From: Datisca glomerata
Lineage: Eukaryota > Streptophyta > Magnoliopsida > Cucurbitales > Datiscaceae
Reading direction: 5' to 3'
NCBI GenBank assembly: GCA_003255025.1
Contig: QANY01011365.1
Span: 248,001 to 312,000 of the forward strand
Length of the DNA stretch: 64,000 nucleotides
Translations under genes and position numbers: made by a program
In this document: one piece after another, positions 11,394 to 23,765 of the stretch
Position numbering within the stretch: position 1 is the stretch's first letter
Layout of the letters: the number at the start of each line of letters is the position of its first letter
Notes under the pieces: model-generated
What the model was told of the DNA's origin: nothing
Databases searched by the model: none
The model's input: the letters and a program-made list of their open reading frames with translations, nothing else

Positions 11394-13620
11394 ATGGCAG
11401 AACCATCAACCTCCGGCCAGCTTCACCACCATGACACCAACCCCAGACTAACCTCCATCCTGCTCACTGGCCACAACTATATACCGTGGGCCAGGGTGGC
11501 TCGGGTGAGCCTGAAAGGAAGAGGCAGACTGGGCTTCGTGGATGGCAGTAAGCCAAGACCGGACCGAAACTCAGAAGAATGGGACATCATGGACAGCCAG
11601 GTAATGACCTGGATAACAAATTCAATAGACCCAAAACTCAGTGAAATTTTTTGTTTTTGTGAAACAGGACAGGAACTCTGGGAAGAAATCCGGAGCAACT
11701 ATTGTGAACAAAACAATTTTGCGCAAGTCTTTCAACTTAAACGAGAGATCTCCCAAGCAAAATAGGGAGACAGATCAGTACCGGAGCTAACCGGGTTTTT
11801 AAAATCTAAGTTCAAAGAACTTGAAACCTTGAGACCGATGACCACTGACCTGAAGGAACTCCAAGAACGGGCTGAGCAAGATATGGTTTACCACTTCTTG
11901 ACGGCTCTCGACTCAAGCTATGAAGCATTCCGAGATCAGATCTTGATGTCGACAGAAAAGCCAACTTTTGCCACCGTCTCAGCCATGGTTCAAAGAGAAG
12001 AAACCAGGCGACGAGTCATGAGTACCAGAGATGACAAGGGGGAAGCACTAGCCATGGCGACCCGCGGCTTCCTCCGAAACCCTAACCCTAAGGAAGGGGG
12101 AAGACACCGCGGACAACCAGGCGAGCAGGTGAGATGCAGCCACTGTCGAAAGGAAGGGCACACCCATGATCGGTGCTGGAATCTGCACCCTCATCTCTGG
12201 CAGAACCAGAGAAAGTTCCAGAACGAGCGAGGGAGCTGCGCGAAAAGAGACGAGCGAGGAGGCTCCGCGAAACCCTCCCCCTTTTATACCGAGGGTTTTA
12301 GTGGAGCGGGTCACGGGTCAGGACCCGACTCAGACCGCAGGGCACACAAAATAGATGGACCCGGTTTGGGCAATGGGTACCGACCCGACCGAATGGAAAA
12401 AATAGACCGATCCGGATCCATTAGAGCAGACCTGCACCCAGACAACAACGCACAGATGGCTACACTACTCAAACAATTCGGAGAATTTTTACGCGATACC
12501 TCAGGTTCATCTATTTGCAATACTGTCAATTATTTTTCTAAATCTGCAAATTTTTGTCACAACTTAGAATACTGGATAATAGACTCTGGCGCCTCTGACC
12601 ACATGACTTATAACACAAAAAATCTACACAGTCTCACTAAATTAGAAAAACCACAACACGTGATGGTAGCCAATGGAAATAAAGTTCCAATTTTTGGCAC
12701 AGGGTCAACCACACTCTTCACAAAAACCATTAACAACGTACTTTGTCTCCCCAATTTTAACTCCAATCTCCTATCCGTCAGTAAAATAACCAAAGACCTA
12801 AACTGCAATGTTACCTTTTCACCTGACAAAGTAATTTTTCAGGATCGAGTCACCGGGAGGAAGATTGGTGAAGGGAAATTTAGAAACGGTCTGTACTACT
12901 TAGAAGATACCGACAAAACATGTCTGGCCATCTCCAGTACAGTACAAAAGGACAAAATATTTCATTGGAGATTCGGTCATCCCTCCGACAAAATCCTAAA
13001 CAAATTACTTGGTTGTAATTCAAACTCTAGCAGTTGCTCAGTCTGCAAACTCTCAAAACAAACCAGGTTACCTTTTCCACTACCTAGTAGTACGACAAAA
13101 CGATGTTTTGAATTAATCCATTCTGATGTTTGGGGACCTGCCCCAGTTGACTCGTATAATAAATTCAAATATTTTGTTACCTTTATTGATGATTTCTCTC
13201 GCACCACATGGTTATATCTTTTAAAATCAAAAACTGAAGTCTTCAGTCATTTTCAAGAATTCAACAAGTTAGTCGAAACTCAATTTGAAACAACCATAAA
13301 AATCTTTAGGTCTGACAATAGAACCGAGTATACTAACAACACCTTTTTTGAGTTCTTTAAACAAAAGGGTATACGACATCAAACCACCTGTATCCACACC
13401 CCACAAGAAAACGGTGTCTCAGAACGCAAAAACCGACACCTTCTTGAAATGACTAGGGCTCTCCTCCTCCAAAATAACGTACCCAAACGATACTGGTCAG
13501 ACGCAATACTCACAGCAACATACCTTATCAATCGATTACCCAGTGTAAAATTGCATCTGAAAAGCCCTCTAGAAATTCTCAAGGGTAGGAAAATTAATCT
13601 TGATCACATACGAGTATTCT
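11394..13620 (+). pseudogene. Ty1/copia gag-protease-integrase, truncated
   Basis: An ATG at 11394 opens a gag frame that meets one in-frame TAG at 11763-11765; the same frame then stays open to 13709. Counting residues from 11829: gag (UBN2-type) remainder; zinc knuckle CX2CX4HX4C at about 102 (CSHCRKEGHTHDRC); protease IIDSGASDHMT at about 247; GAG-pre-integrase HWRFGHPS; integrase with HSDVWGP at about 429, SDNRTEY at about 495 (SDNG is usual) and QENGVSERK at about 526. Homology stops abruptly at HIRVF near 13619; what follows is unrelated. Reverse transcriptase and RNase H are missing, so the element cannot move by itself. Base composition is clearly less AT-rich than the surroundings, as expected for recent retroelement coding DNA. 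Only one stop in 740 codons suggests a fairly young copy. Confidence 0.9.
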
Positions 13621-14728
13621 TAATTTTAAAAATAGTTATCCGATTTGATTTTTGGTCATTTTTTCAAAAAGAAATCATTGTTCATTTAATTTTTATTTAT
13701 TTATCATAAATACTAAACTCTAATTCTAGGGCGTCGGTTCCCCTAGGGCACAAATCGTACAATGTAATTAATTTCTTGTTACAGCTTAGCATCCTAGAAT
13801 AGACATTTACTGTTAAAAAAAGACATACAAATAAATGTGTTTTCTCTTTTGTTTGGCCCTTTTTCTCCCCCACATGTACCATACGATTATCCTTTTTCTT
13901 TTGAGGTCCTTATAATTTTGATCATTTAGAGAAGCTTATGAACACATTCCATATTAATTCAAAATAAATCTATTTGTTATAAAAGAAAACAACTATAATT
14001 CATCAAACTAGTATATTTTTGAAAAGGCAAAAACTAAGTGGTAGGGGTTGCAACTTGAGAATTTAAAATAGACTTTTCAAGTACTTAAATATTATTTAAT
14101 AGATGAAAACAAGAGAATTCATAATTTCGTTCCATGCAGTAACATCGTTTTGAATACATTCAATTTGAATTGGCCTTTTCTCCATCATAAGTCACATGAA
14201 TAGTAAATGCATGAATGTGATATATCAAAAAATTTGTGGTACCTATTAAATTTGTGGTTCCTAATGAAATGGGTAACAAAGTCACTTTGCCTCCACTGCC
14301 ACTAAATCACCACCCCCTAAAATAAACTAGTGCTTGTTGCTGCAAATGATTTGCATGAGATAAAGTAATCATAAAACTTTGACCAATCTATCTTATAGCT
14401 CTTATTATTTGTTGATCATAGTTCATGGACCTAGTTATCATATGGAACACATATATTGTAATATCTATGAATAATTTTATGTTTCTTTCTTTTGTATTGA
14501 GTTTTACCTTTCGTTAAACAAGAATACCTTATATTTGACAAATTCAGTATTGAAAGCACATAACATATGGGTTTGAGCTTTCACTAATACTTTCTTTGAC
14601 GTATATATACTTCATAATTTAGATTTTATTTTTTCTTACATATCCATTTATCATGACTAGGTGAGACCATAAACACTACATATGATTTTTCATTTTCTGG
14701 TCACCCTTAATGCTAAAACAAACCTGGA
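13621..14728. other. nothing recognised
   Basis: AT-rich DNA after the break of the copia element. No 3' LTR and no coding exon are visible. Confidence 0.45.
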
Positions 14729-14947
14729 ATGTTTCTAAGAAAAAGGACCCACGACTTCATATCCCATGGAAATGGATCCCCAAATGTTGGGGATCTAACA
14801 TTCAGTAAATCACGATCAACCACCCGTCGATGTGGCCATTGTAAGAAAACTGGACATACTAAATGGACATGTCCAGAATTACCGAGTGAAGTGCATGCCA
14901 CGATGTTGGACGATAATAATGATGATCCAGCACCATCTAACGTGTAA
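14729..14947 (+). pseudogene. zinc-knuckle fragment, probably C-terminus of a transposon protein
   Basis: A 72-residue frame carries CGHCKKTGHTKWTC, a CX2CX4HX4C zinc knuckle, at about residues 39-52, preceded by a basic Ser/Arg-rich stretch and followed by acidic DDNNDD. Such knuckles end many MULE transposases and also sit in copia gag, so the source is uncertain. The MULE transposase relic in this window is on the opposite strand, so if the two belong together, the region has been inverted. Confidence 0.45.
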
Positions 14948-14949
14948 GG

Positions 14950-15100
14950 TGCACAAGCAACATGGGTCTCTAAACAAGGTGCATTCCCATTCAATGTGCA
15001 AGATGCGTACACATTCAATGTGTAAGGTGCGTACACACTTCAATGTGCAAGGTGTGTACCCATTCGACCCATATGCATACCCATAACCATTCAACGCACA
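14950..15100 (+). repeat. degenerate tandem repeat of about 25 bp after the zinc knuckle
   Basis: Units such as CATTCAATGTGCAAGGTGCG recur four to five times (near 14989, 15014, 15040, 15086). Read in frame they give FNVQ(D/G)AY-like words, so this may be a repetitive protein tail. Confidence 0.5.
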
Positions 15101-15489
15101 AGGTGAGTGCCCTATGTAGAACACAAACATCTCATGCTGGTATAATTTTTTGTATCCCCCGCCGCAGTAAATGTACATTTTGGCATTAACTAGCTTTCAT
15201 AGTTTTTTTAGAATGTTATATACAAATATTTATAAACTGCTTATTTATAACAATACACAATAATTCTGTAAAATCTTTTATATTATAACTGTATAAAATA
15301 ATTATGTAACATCTATTTATCACCAGTGTACACGATAACTTACAAAAAACCCCTTTTATTTATAGTTGTACACAATAATATACAAAATCTATTTATCATC
15401 CTTGTACACAATAACTACAAAAATGTATTTATCTTCATTATACACAATAATCATATACAACGTTCATACCTTCACTCATGGAGCTGGAG

Positions 15490-16680
15490 TCCACCTGAAG
15501 AGCGATCACTTTTGCACTTAAAGCACCTGACCCGATGGCTTGCTCTTTAGGTAGATATGCACACACGTCCTTGTGAACGTGCTTACTCTCGCGGTCCTCC
15601 TGAACCTCATGTTCACTTGGAATGGCTTGTGCAATTGTATCAATCTACATAATACAAATATATGTGAATTAGTAATAGATAAGCAATGGTAATATAACCA
15701 ATCAAATTTGCAATATTCTCAAACGCTTACCGCCCAACTTTTAAGCCATGCTTCTCCTCCCCTTGATTTTACAAAATAAATCATTTTTGCAACGGCCCTG
15801 TCATTTCACCTTAGCGGTATAGCTTGGTTCAAGTCAACATTGTTGGCAACACATGCCAACTTCTTCAGATAAAACAGCTGCATCGAAATGAACTTATTAG
15901 TAAATATATATATGTTATAATGCAAAAGTAATACTAATGTACACTAAATATATTACATGTATAAATAACAAGCACCTAATAATGCTATGGTGGTGGTTGT
16001 TTTGATACCTCGTGACACCATCCATAAAATCTTTAAAACAAGTAGAAGTCCAATTCTTTTGTTGGATGGTCGTGGGTGACTTCACAACGTGCAACCATGA
16101 ATGACTGACAATTGGTTTTGATCAAGGAGATAACGAAACCCCAACAGTGTACAGCACAAAGGCATGCCTCTAGTAGTCATTGTCAGGCTCCCCAATCAAG
16201 AATTTCGACATGGAGTTCACCAGAATATCATATTTGGCGTTCACTCACTTTGCCTTTAGATCTTTTATCTCATTCACATCACCATCAAATTTGATCTCCT
16301 ATCCATCGTCAAAGATGCCCAATATAGATGTCACATCATTTGCGGTGACTTTGAATGTCAAGCCATGGAATTCAACATGCAGGTGGCTAGATCGAAGCAA
16401 CCTAATAGTTGCTGCAAGAAGTTCCTCTTCAACTTGTGCATTTAATATCCAACAATCCCTTGAATCTCATCTCCACGACCGCTCTCCTATTCTCCTCATC
16501 AAAATTTGCAACAAGATCCATAATTTTGTCGGGTGTACAACGTGTGAGTAACTTTTGTTTAAAGGCATGCGTTCTCAGATGACTAGGCCGGGTTGTTCCG
16601 CTTTGTTTTCAATGGCATGGATTTCATTTTCCTTCAAATAATTGAGTTTGGCTTCCTTCATTATACTTTCCACTTTAAAG
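15490..16680 (-). pseudogene. plant-mobile-domain/Ulp1-type transposon protein relic
   Basis: Translating the minus strand in pieces gives, in order: LTFKVTANDVTSILGIFDDG with GEIKF-like words; HAFVLYTVGVSLSP followed by SHSWLHVVKSPTTIQ and NWTSTCFKDFMDGV; QLFYLKKLACVANNVDLNQA and NDRAVAKMIYFVKSRGG; then IDTIAQAIPSEHEVQEDRES. The order (F.VT..DV..ILGI; yNW...; gC..LL.LFYL) is that of the N-terminal half of plant mobile domain proteins and of the Ulp1-protease proteins carried by some Mutator-like elements. Frame changes and stops occur between pieces, and some gaps may be introns, since AG and GT border the blocks. No Ulp1 catalytic triad is seen. It lies on the same strand as the MULE transposase at 19.7-21.7 kb. 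Confidence 0.5.
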
Positions 16681-19600
16681 CTAGATCTTTTCGTATCTGC
16701 ATATCAGAAACTCACTTAAATTACAATCAAAATTGATCAATTCCATGTTATAATGTAATGTTTGTTTAAACATACTTACTTCATGACCACTAATCTTTTC
16801 ACTTGCCGCCCTCATTTTAGCACATTTTTTCGCACTGTTTTAGTTTTAAACAACCATATTAACATTGCAACCCTTTATATGAAAATAAGTAACATTAAAT
16901 TGATGATCTCATTAATTACTTACAAGTACAAAGAAACCCTTTTGTACCTTATTCACGTTAACATTTGTGTTAGTCATCTATAATATATGTTAGTATAATC
17001 AAATTTAGTCATATGATAATGTCTTCTTATCATTATTATCCTTGATACTATTTATAATGTATTGAACATCATCTAGTAAGAATGCTAAAATGGCATACCA
17101 ATGTTATTTCTTGTATACATTTGCCCATATTATGTTATTAATCAATTTTATTCAATGACTATTTGAGATAACGAATTAATTGGAAGTGACATATATCAAG
17201 AATCTTAATAGATGATAAACATGATGTGTAAAGACTTTAAAGAATGCAAGAAACTTAGTTGATCTAGTTGCAACATGCTTTTCTCCAAGTTTTTTCACAA
17301 TTTATCATGTTAAAAGAATCATATTATTAAATTTCCACCACATAGGTAAGTTAGTTAAAAACTCAATAAATGTCCAAATCTCTATAATCGTATAAAAATG
17401 ATGATCATGTAGATCTCTCTAAAGTAGGATTTTCTAAGAACAAACATACACATGAAAATAACATAGTTTCCATGAAAGAAAACAACCTCAAGTAAATATT
17501 TCCTTCCAACTACAATATTCCATATAGAAACATGAAAAATGTAAAAAATGAGAAACTAGTCTACACCATAGCAAGTTCCATTTCATTAAGTAAATCCAAT
17601 TCAGGTAAATGATATCAAGACAACAATTCTTATACAAGTTCACATTCCATAAGTAAATGACTACCAACTTTCTCAATGCCGACAAGTCTTCTCTATTGAT
17701 GACCAATAATCAATAGGTTTTTCACCTAAAAATATAAGGAGACACTTTTATAATTGGGTGAAAATACAAGCCATGACAATACTGTCTATCCCAACCAATA
17801 AGATGAAAGGCATAAGATACCAAAAATATGTTCTAGAAAAGCTAAAAATATAAAACTCCTTTCATTGTAGAGGGATCCAATATGATGTTTTTCTATTCAC
17901 TGTCTTTATCTAGTTGGAATGCCTGACAGGCACTACCACAATGCCATAAAACCTCTCTCTCTCCCCCCTCTCTCTCTCTATATATAAATATATATCTCAG
18001 ACACACACACACACATCTTCATTCTCTAGCTATCTTTCTTGCTTGAAATCAGATTAAAAAGAACTAAAAGAAAGAAGATGTTAGCATACCCGTTTTGAAA
18101 ACAACATAGATAGTTAATTTACGGACGACATAAATTATAGAATATTCTTCGACAAATATAATATGGTGAAATTCAGTCACTAAGAATCCTTCAAGAATTC
18201 AATAAACATACAACTGTTTAAAAATTTCAATTAACATGTGCTACAATGGTGGCAACTAGGCATGATCGATAAACTCGATTATATTGGAATGAATATGTAT
18301 GAGCTAGAAAAAGTGAATATCATATATCATTATATCCATGCTGCTAATGCCTACTCAGTGTCAAATATAAAAGTAAATGCTCATTTTACTGAGTTAACAT
18401 CTATTTTAACTACCTAAATGGGACAAGACAAGGATTAGAGAATATCTTCTTCCTCTTTTAACATCAAGATTTTATAGAAGTTGCATTTGAACTATGTAAT
18501 GTCTGATATCTAATTCATCAATTTTATTTCATTATTTATATATAGCAAAGCCTTGTAAAGTAAGGTATCAGGTAAAATATGATTGATATTCAGAAAGTTG
18601 AAGAAACACAGAAAATTCAATTAGAACAATTTTTAGTCAGTTATGTCATCCATATTAGCCATAGGCCGAAACATTATAATTAAGCATATAATCATTCTGA
18701 ATCAACTAAGACATGAAGAAATTAAACGCGTGCCCTAGCATTCAGAATCAACTCACACATTAAGCATCTCCAAAATTAATTTGCGTGCCCTAATTTTTTA
18801 TCGTTCATGAAGGGAGAAACAAACATATTGCAGACTGAAATTAACAAAAAATAGAGTGCTGAGAGAGATTGAAAGAAGAGGAGCATACCTTTCCCGTGCC
18901 CTAGCTTCTGGTCGTGAAGGGAGAAACACACTTCATCCATGTCTTTGAAAAACTGGGAGAAACAGACTTCGAAAAACATGGGAGAGAGGATTTACTTGAC
19001 TCTTTCAATCACTCTCTCAGACGTTTTCACTCTCTCAATCGCTCACTCACTCTCTCTCTTTCTCTCTCTCCCTCCCTCGGTCCCCTCTCTCTCTCTCTCT
19101 CTCTCTCGCTTTCTATGAAAACGAAGAAGGAAGCTTCCTTTCGAAGCATTTGAAAAAAGATGAAGACCTGCAACCTTGGTAACAGGTAAAAATTTCCAAC
19201 TTTTGAGATTTCTTTGACCAGTTCTACATCTAGGAACAAAAGTCGGCATTCATGCCGTTAAAAATCTCCCAGTATGGGAGATGGACCCTATATGATAATA
19301 AAAAACCAATCTGGAATTTATATCAGCGTAAGTCGATGAAAGCCCAGTCTTCATATAATAATGAGAAACATATTGTTACACAGACAAATTCCTCTTAACA
19401 AGTACAACGCAAACATGCCCACATCGGATTACATCCAAATCCCATTTTCTACAAGTGAAGCTTCGATTGAACAAATGTACAGTATGTTGTGTATCCCCGT
19501 CAATAACTTGGAATATATTTGCACCAACCAATCATACCTGCAAGCAATAATTAAAAAAAGTATTGACAATTATCATATACAATTATGATTATTTACATCA

Positions 19601-19696
19601 TATTAATGATAAAATAAAATAAAATCTATATAGAATAATACAAAGTAGATAAATAAATGTAAATATGTTTTTTTTAAATACTTACAGTCATCATAC
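16681..19696. other. non-coding, AT-rich with simple repeats
   Basis: No coding exon is recognised. It contains simple repeats: CT-rich and AC-rich runs at 17948-18016 and a CT tract at 19030-19112. The reading frames over the CT tract translate to Ser-Leu or Arg-Glu repeats and are artefacts of the repeat. Confidence 0.5.
19030..19112 (+). repeat. (CT)n microsatellite
   Basis: Nearly pure CT repeat, with the longest uninterrupted part at 19084-19107. Confidence 0.85.
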
Positions 19697-21720
19697 TTTC
19701 CTTTCCTAGGTTAGAACATAGAACTTTCTCAGCCCATTTAGACAATGTAGTAATCATGCTATTAGCATCCTCCCTCCTATCGTAGAACCTTTCTTGCAAA
19801 AACCGCTATATATACTCAACAAATGATGCAATAAGTAAATCTCGAGCAGTGTTCGGTTTCATGTTAATACTCTTAGCAATATTACTAGTCATCAAGTTAT
19901 ATCTACGTCTAACAAAATATGCACCTGTCCACTTCCCATAACCAACCTTTTTTAAATATTCACAGGTTCCGGGGGCCATTTCATCTAGTTGATGCATAAA
20001 TCTGTCAAAATCCTCCAAAGTGTAAGCCTTCGCACAAAGGTAAAAATAAAGTATCAATCGAACCATACTTAAAATCATAGTTCAAGTTTTTTAATAAATG
20101 GTACATACAATGACCATGAAAAGCATCCTGAAAAGCTTCAGAAATAGCATCAGGTATACTCGTGTGTCGATCAGAAACAATTACCAATTGCTCATGATAA
20201 CCAATTATTTCTTTCTTAGAAGAAACCATCCCCAAGATTGTTCATTCTCAGAGTTACGATAGCAAATGCCACAGGAAGGATTTGATTATTACCATCAAGC
20301 ATACATGCATTTAGTAGGGTGCCAACATATTTACCTTTTAAGAAAGTACCATCAACTACAATGATCGGTCTACAGTCACGAGATCCATTTAAATATGCAC
20401 TCAACGACATTAATAAATACTTGAATCTATCATTGTCATCAGTCAAAATGTGCGTAACAGTACTAAAACATGTAAACTAGAAAAAGAAGGTAAATATGTA
20501 ATTCTATTATATAATTCATATAGTTAAATAAATTAAATAGTAAATATTTATTAACCGTCAATTAAAATCTAACTAAATATACATATCGGAGAATGCAAAA
20601 TTAAAAATGGGTAAATATGTATGACAATTATATAAATGATATGGTTAAATTACTTACCTAATTAATATTCATTAACAGTAAATAAAAATCTAATTAAATT
20701 ATACATATTGGGGTTCAACTTCTCCAACATATAACAATAAGATAGGAGAGCAGCATATGATTCTTCAGGTGTACCAAGCAACATGTCCATAGCACAATGC
20801 AAAGTCTTCCATGCTTTGAAATAGCTTATGCTGATTCCATGATTCATACGCATATGCTCAACAATATCATTAGGAGTAGTTCGTTCACCAAACCCATATC
20901 TGACTTTACTCTTTATATACTCACTAATCAAAGCAGATATAGCTTGACAATGGTTATATTTAACTAAATCTAATGAACATTAATGACACTTCACATAATT
21001 CTTAATCAACTAAAAATCACCTTTATTTAACACGTGTTCCTCGTACATACTAACCACAATTATCATCCATACAACTAACATTCATGTATGATTTAATTGA
21101 TCTAACTACCTTAAATTGGAAATCAAATTTGACTGCTATAAATTACAATGCTTTTTTTAAAACATCATTTGATGAAAAAAATGACTTATCAGTTATGTCA
21201 AAGGTTACATGCATCTTCTCAACAACAATTTCGTCCATAAAATATTCATATTCCATTAGATCAAAATAACCCACATCGACAACCATTTCATCATGACAAA
21301 CTAATTCTTTCCCAACGTCTTTCGCAACATAATCAGCAACCTTTGATCGTTCCAAAGACACAATTAACGGACTACATATTCTTCTGTTACCATCAACCAT
21401 ATTTAGGAACCAAGACACCTCACTATCTTTTTTAAAGTGATGTGATTAGAAACACCATAATTAGAATCAAACTTCACACATATTTCTAATTCAAACTCTA
21501 CAACGACGATATTCTTGAAATGAATAAACGAATCATCATCATCAATAATGTACAGAACAATATTATAATCTATATAATAATTATTCTCATCCATCTCCCA
21601 CCATTCAACAAAACAATTGGGATTTGTCCTGTCTACAAGAGATAAAAATATCAATCTATTAAAAACTACATATTCAGAAATACAATTACAATATTTTTTG
21701 TGATTGAAAAAAATTCTCAA
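19697..21720 (-). pseudogene. MULE (Mutator-like) transposase, degenerate
   Basis: Pieces on the minus strand from right to left are an acidic N-terminal part (21720-21143), ISEYIKSKVRYGFGERTTPN (20931-20700), the catalytic core (20446-20005) and a C-terminal part (20078-19806). The core reads CRPIIVVDGTFLKGKYVGTL, LDGNNQILPVAFAIV, VIVSDRH-type and FHGHCMYHLLKNL, which is the MULE domain (PF10551-type) with its first Asp in VDGT and second in SDR. The downstream part reads MAPGTCEYLKKVGYGKWTGA then AYFVRRRYNLMTSNIAKSIN, matching the usual W.R.y.....Tsn.aEs.N pattern. The pieces sit in different frames, with stops and insertions. Intact terminal inverted repeats were not identified. Confidence 0.85.
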
Positions 21721-22079
21721 AATAATCTAAATTAAAAAAATATATAAACACGTACTTACAATAAAATATAATAACGACAACATATTGAATTACATATGTA
21801 ATCACTATCTACATATTATCATCGTGGACAATGAAAACTTACATTAAAACTATCTTCGCATTCTCTATTGATCAACAATGAAACAATATCAATTATCAAT
21901 ACATGAAATGAAAGCATGATAATATGTAGTATAATATTCCAAAAATATTAAAAAAATATTCACTTACCGAAAATTTCTCTTCATACACTTCTTTACATAA
22001 ACATTCCCTCTATGACAAAATAATTTCAGTACAAATAAAATTAAATAATAAGTATTTACATCTCTCATTTTTTATGATA

Positions 22080-23320
22080 TTAATTTATCTCTCATCATTA
22101 CACTCTCGCATATTAAAATAAAAATTCTCTCTCTCTCAATCAAAATCTCTCTCTCATCATTAATATCACTCTCCCATTAAAATAATATAAATGTTGATAA
22201 AAATAATATATTTATTATTTAAATATATATCTCAACTAGCTTTCTCTCCCCCCCCCCNNNNNNNNNNNNNNNNNCCCCCCCCCCCTCTCTCCTCCCTCCT
22301 TCTCCGTCGAATAAATATTAGGATTACCGTCCATAATCTAGTAATCTTGTAATCAACGGTTTGGATCTGTTTGAATTTAAAAAGAAAAATAAGTAGGTTT
22401 ACTTTTTGATTTTTATTCTCAACAAATCACACTCATTCAAATCTAAATCCACGGACACGATTGCCCGTACGTGAGGCCCACGCCACAATGTTGCTAGCGC
22501 CCCTAATAATTGCTCATCTATGTCTCTTCCTCTCTCTTTCCCTTTTTTGTGATTTTCATCTCTCTCTAATCATATCTCTCTCACATATCAAATAACAACG
22601 CTCCATCTCCCTCTCCTTCTCCTTATCCCTCTCTCTCCCTCTCCATATCTCCCTCTCTCCCTCACTTTCTCTCTCTCACAAATCAAAGCAATCCCATTTT
22701 TTGTGATACTAATTTCTCTCTCATCAGTACACTCTCTCATATCAAAATCAAAATTCTCTCTCAATCAAAATAACCCTCTCTCCCTCTCTCCCCCCGGTCT
22801 CTTCCTCTCTCTCCAATCCCTATTTTGTAATTTTTATCTCTCTCACATATTAAATTACAACTCTCCCCTCTTTCAAATCAAAATAAAAAACTACATCTCA
22901 TCATTAAAATTTCTCTCATTAAAATAATATAAATATAAATAAAAAATAATAATTAAATACATGTAGAAATATCTCAACTAACTTTTCCCTCTCTCTCCCT
23001 CTCTCTATGACTATCCCTTAATAAAAAATAGTTTTTTTTTGTTATTTTAATCTCTCTCATATCAAGTCAACACTATCTCTCTCATTTTTAAATCTATTAT
23101 GTTTAGCATTAAAATCTCATTCTCTCTCTCCTATTAAATCTTTCTCCAACCTAAAATATAAATATTTTAATGCTTAAATTCAGAAATATTATAGTATAAA
23201 TTCAAAAATCTATCTCTCCTATTAAATCTCTCTCTACAACCTAAAATGTAAATATTTTAATTCTTAAATTTGAAAATATTACAGTATAAAAATTCAAAAT
23301 CTCTCTCCTACTAAATTTGG
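22080..23320 (+). repeat. pyrimidine-rich (CT/CTCTCC) region with assembly gap
   Basis: Repeated CTCTCTC words are interspersed with AT-rich DNA over about 1.2 kb. A run of 17 N (22258-22274) is flanked on both sides by poly-C, so the gap probably marks a homopolymer that could not be read. It lies upstream of the MULE transposase (minus strand) and could be part of that element's terminal region. Confidence 0.6.
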
Positions 23321-23509
23321 AGATATTTTTGTAATACTTAATTAAACATGAGGGCAGTCATGCCTATTAACAAGATTATATAATTAAAAAATTGACAGAA
23401 AACTAACGAATTTAAAAACATGATAAAATTTTAATTAGATGGGTAGAAATTACTATTTGATATAATTTTTAAATTTTCGTTGACCCATTTATAATAATTC
23501 CAGCCCAAT

Positions 23510-23765
23510 TTGAACCAAAACAACAGCTCCCACTTCCTCGATCACACTCACCCACTCTCCACTCCACACTCGATCTCTTTCCTTTCCTTACTCCAAAACA
23601 AAACAACAGCAGCCAAGCTTTTCTCTTCGAGTTCGATCTCTCAAGCTTTCTCTTCGAAACAGCTCGTTCTCTCTCGATCTCTCAAGCTTTCTCTTCAAGC
23701 TTCTGCAGTCTCGATCTCTCATCTCTTTCCTTTCTCTCTCGCTAACTAGCTCTTTCTCAAAGGTA
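23510..23765 (+). other. 5'UTR-like stretch ending at a plausible splice donor
   Basis: Rich in CTCTTC words, with a 20-odd-bp direct repeat (CGATCTCTCAAGCTTTCTC at 23634 and 23674). It ends CTCAAAG|GTATGGA, a good plant splice donor, and the next 400 bp are T-rich, like a first intron. This resembles the transcribed leader of a plant gene or of a MULE that captured one. No downstream coding exon can be recognised, so it may be a relic. Confidence 0.3.

Noticed and set aside
12048..12529. Long open frames on both minus and plus strands over the copia zinc knuckle region
   Set aside because: They overlap the recognised copia polyprotein in other frames; the GC-richer coding DNA has few stops in every frame.
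16112..16551. Plus-strand open frames of 60-123 codons
   Set aside because: The minus strand shows family homology (plant-mobile-domain type) over the same bases, so the plus frames are shadows.
17918..17950. GCCTGACAGGC palindrome as a microRNA precursor
   Set aside because: The arms are only a few bases long and no longer foldback or known mature sequence is seen.
17931..17955. CACTACCACAATG as another CACTA terminus
   Set aside because: No subterminal repeats or partner end were found nearby.
19027..19249. Arg-Glu and Ser-Leu repeat open frames
   Set aside because: They are translations of a CT microsatellite.
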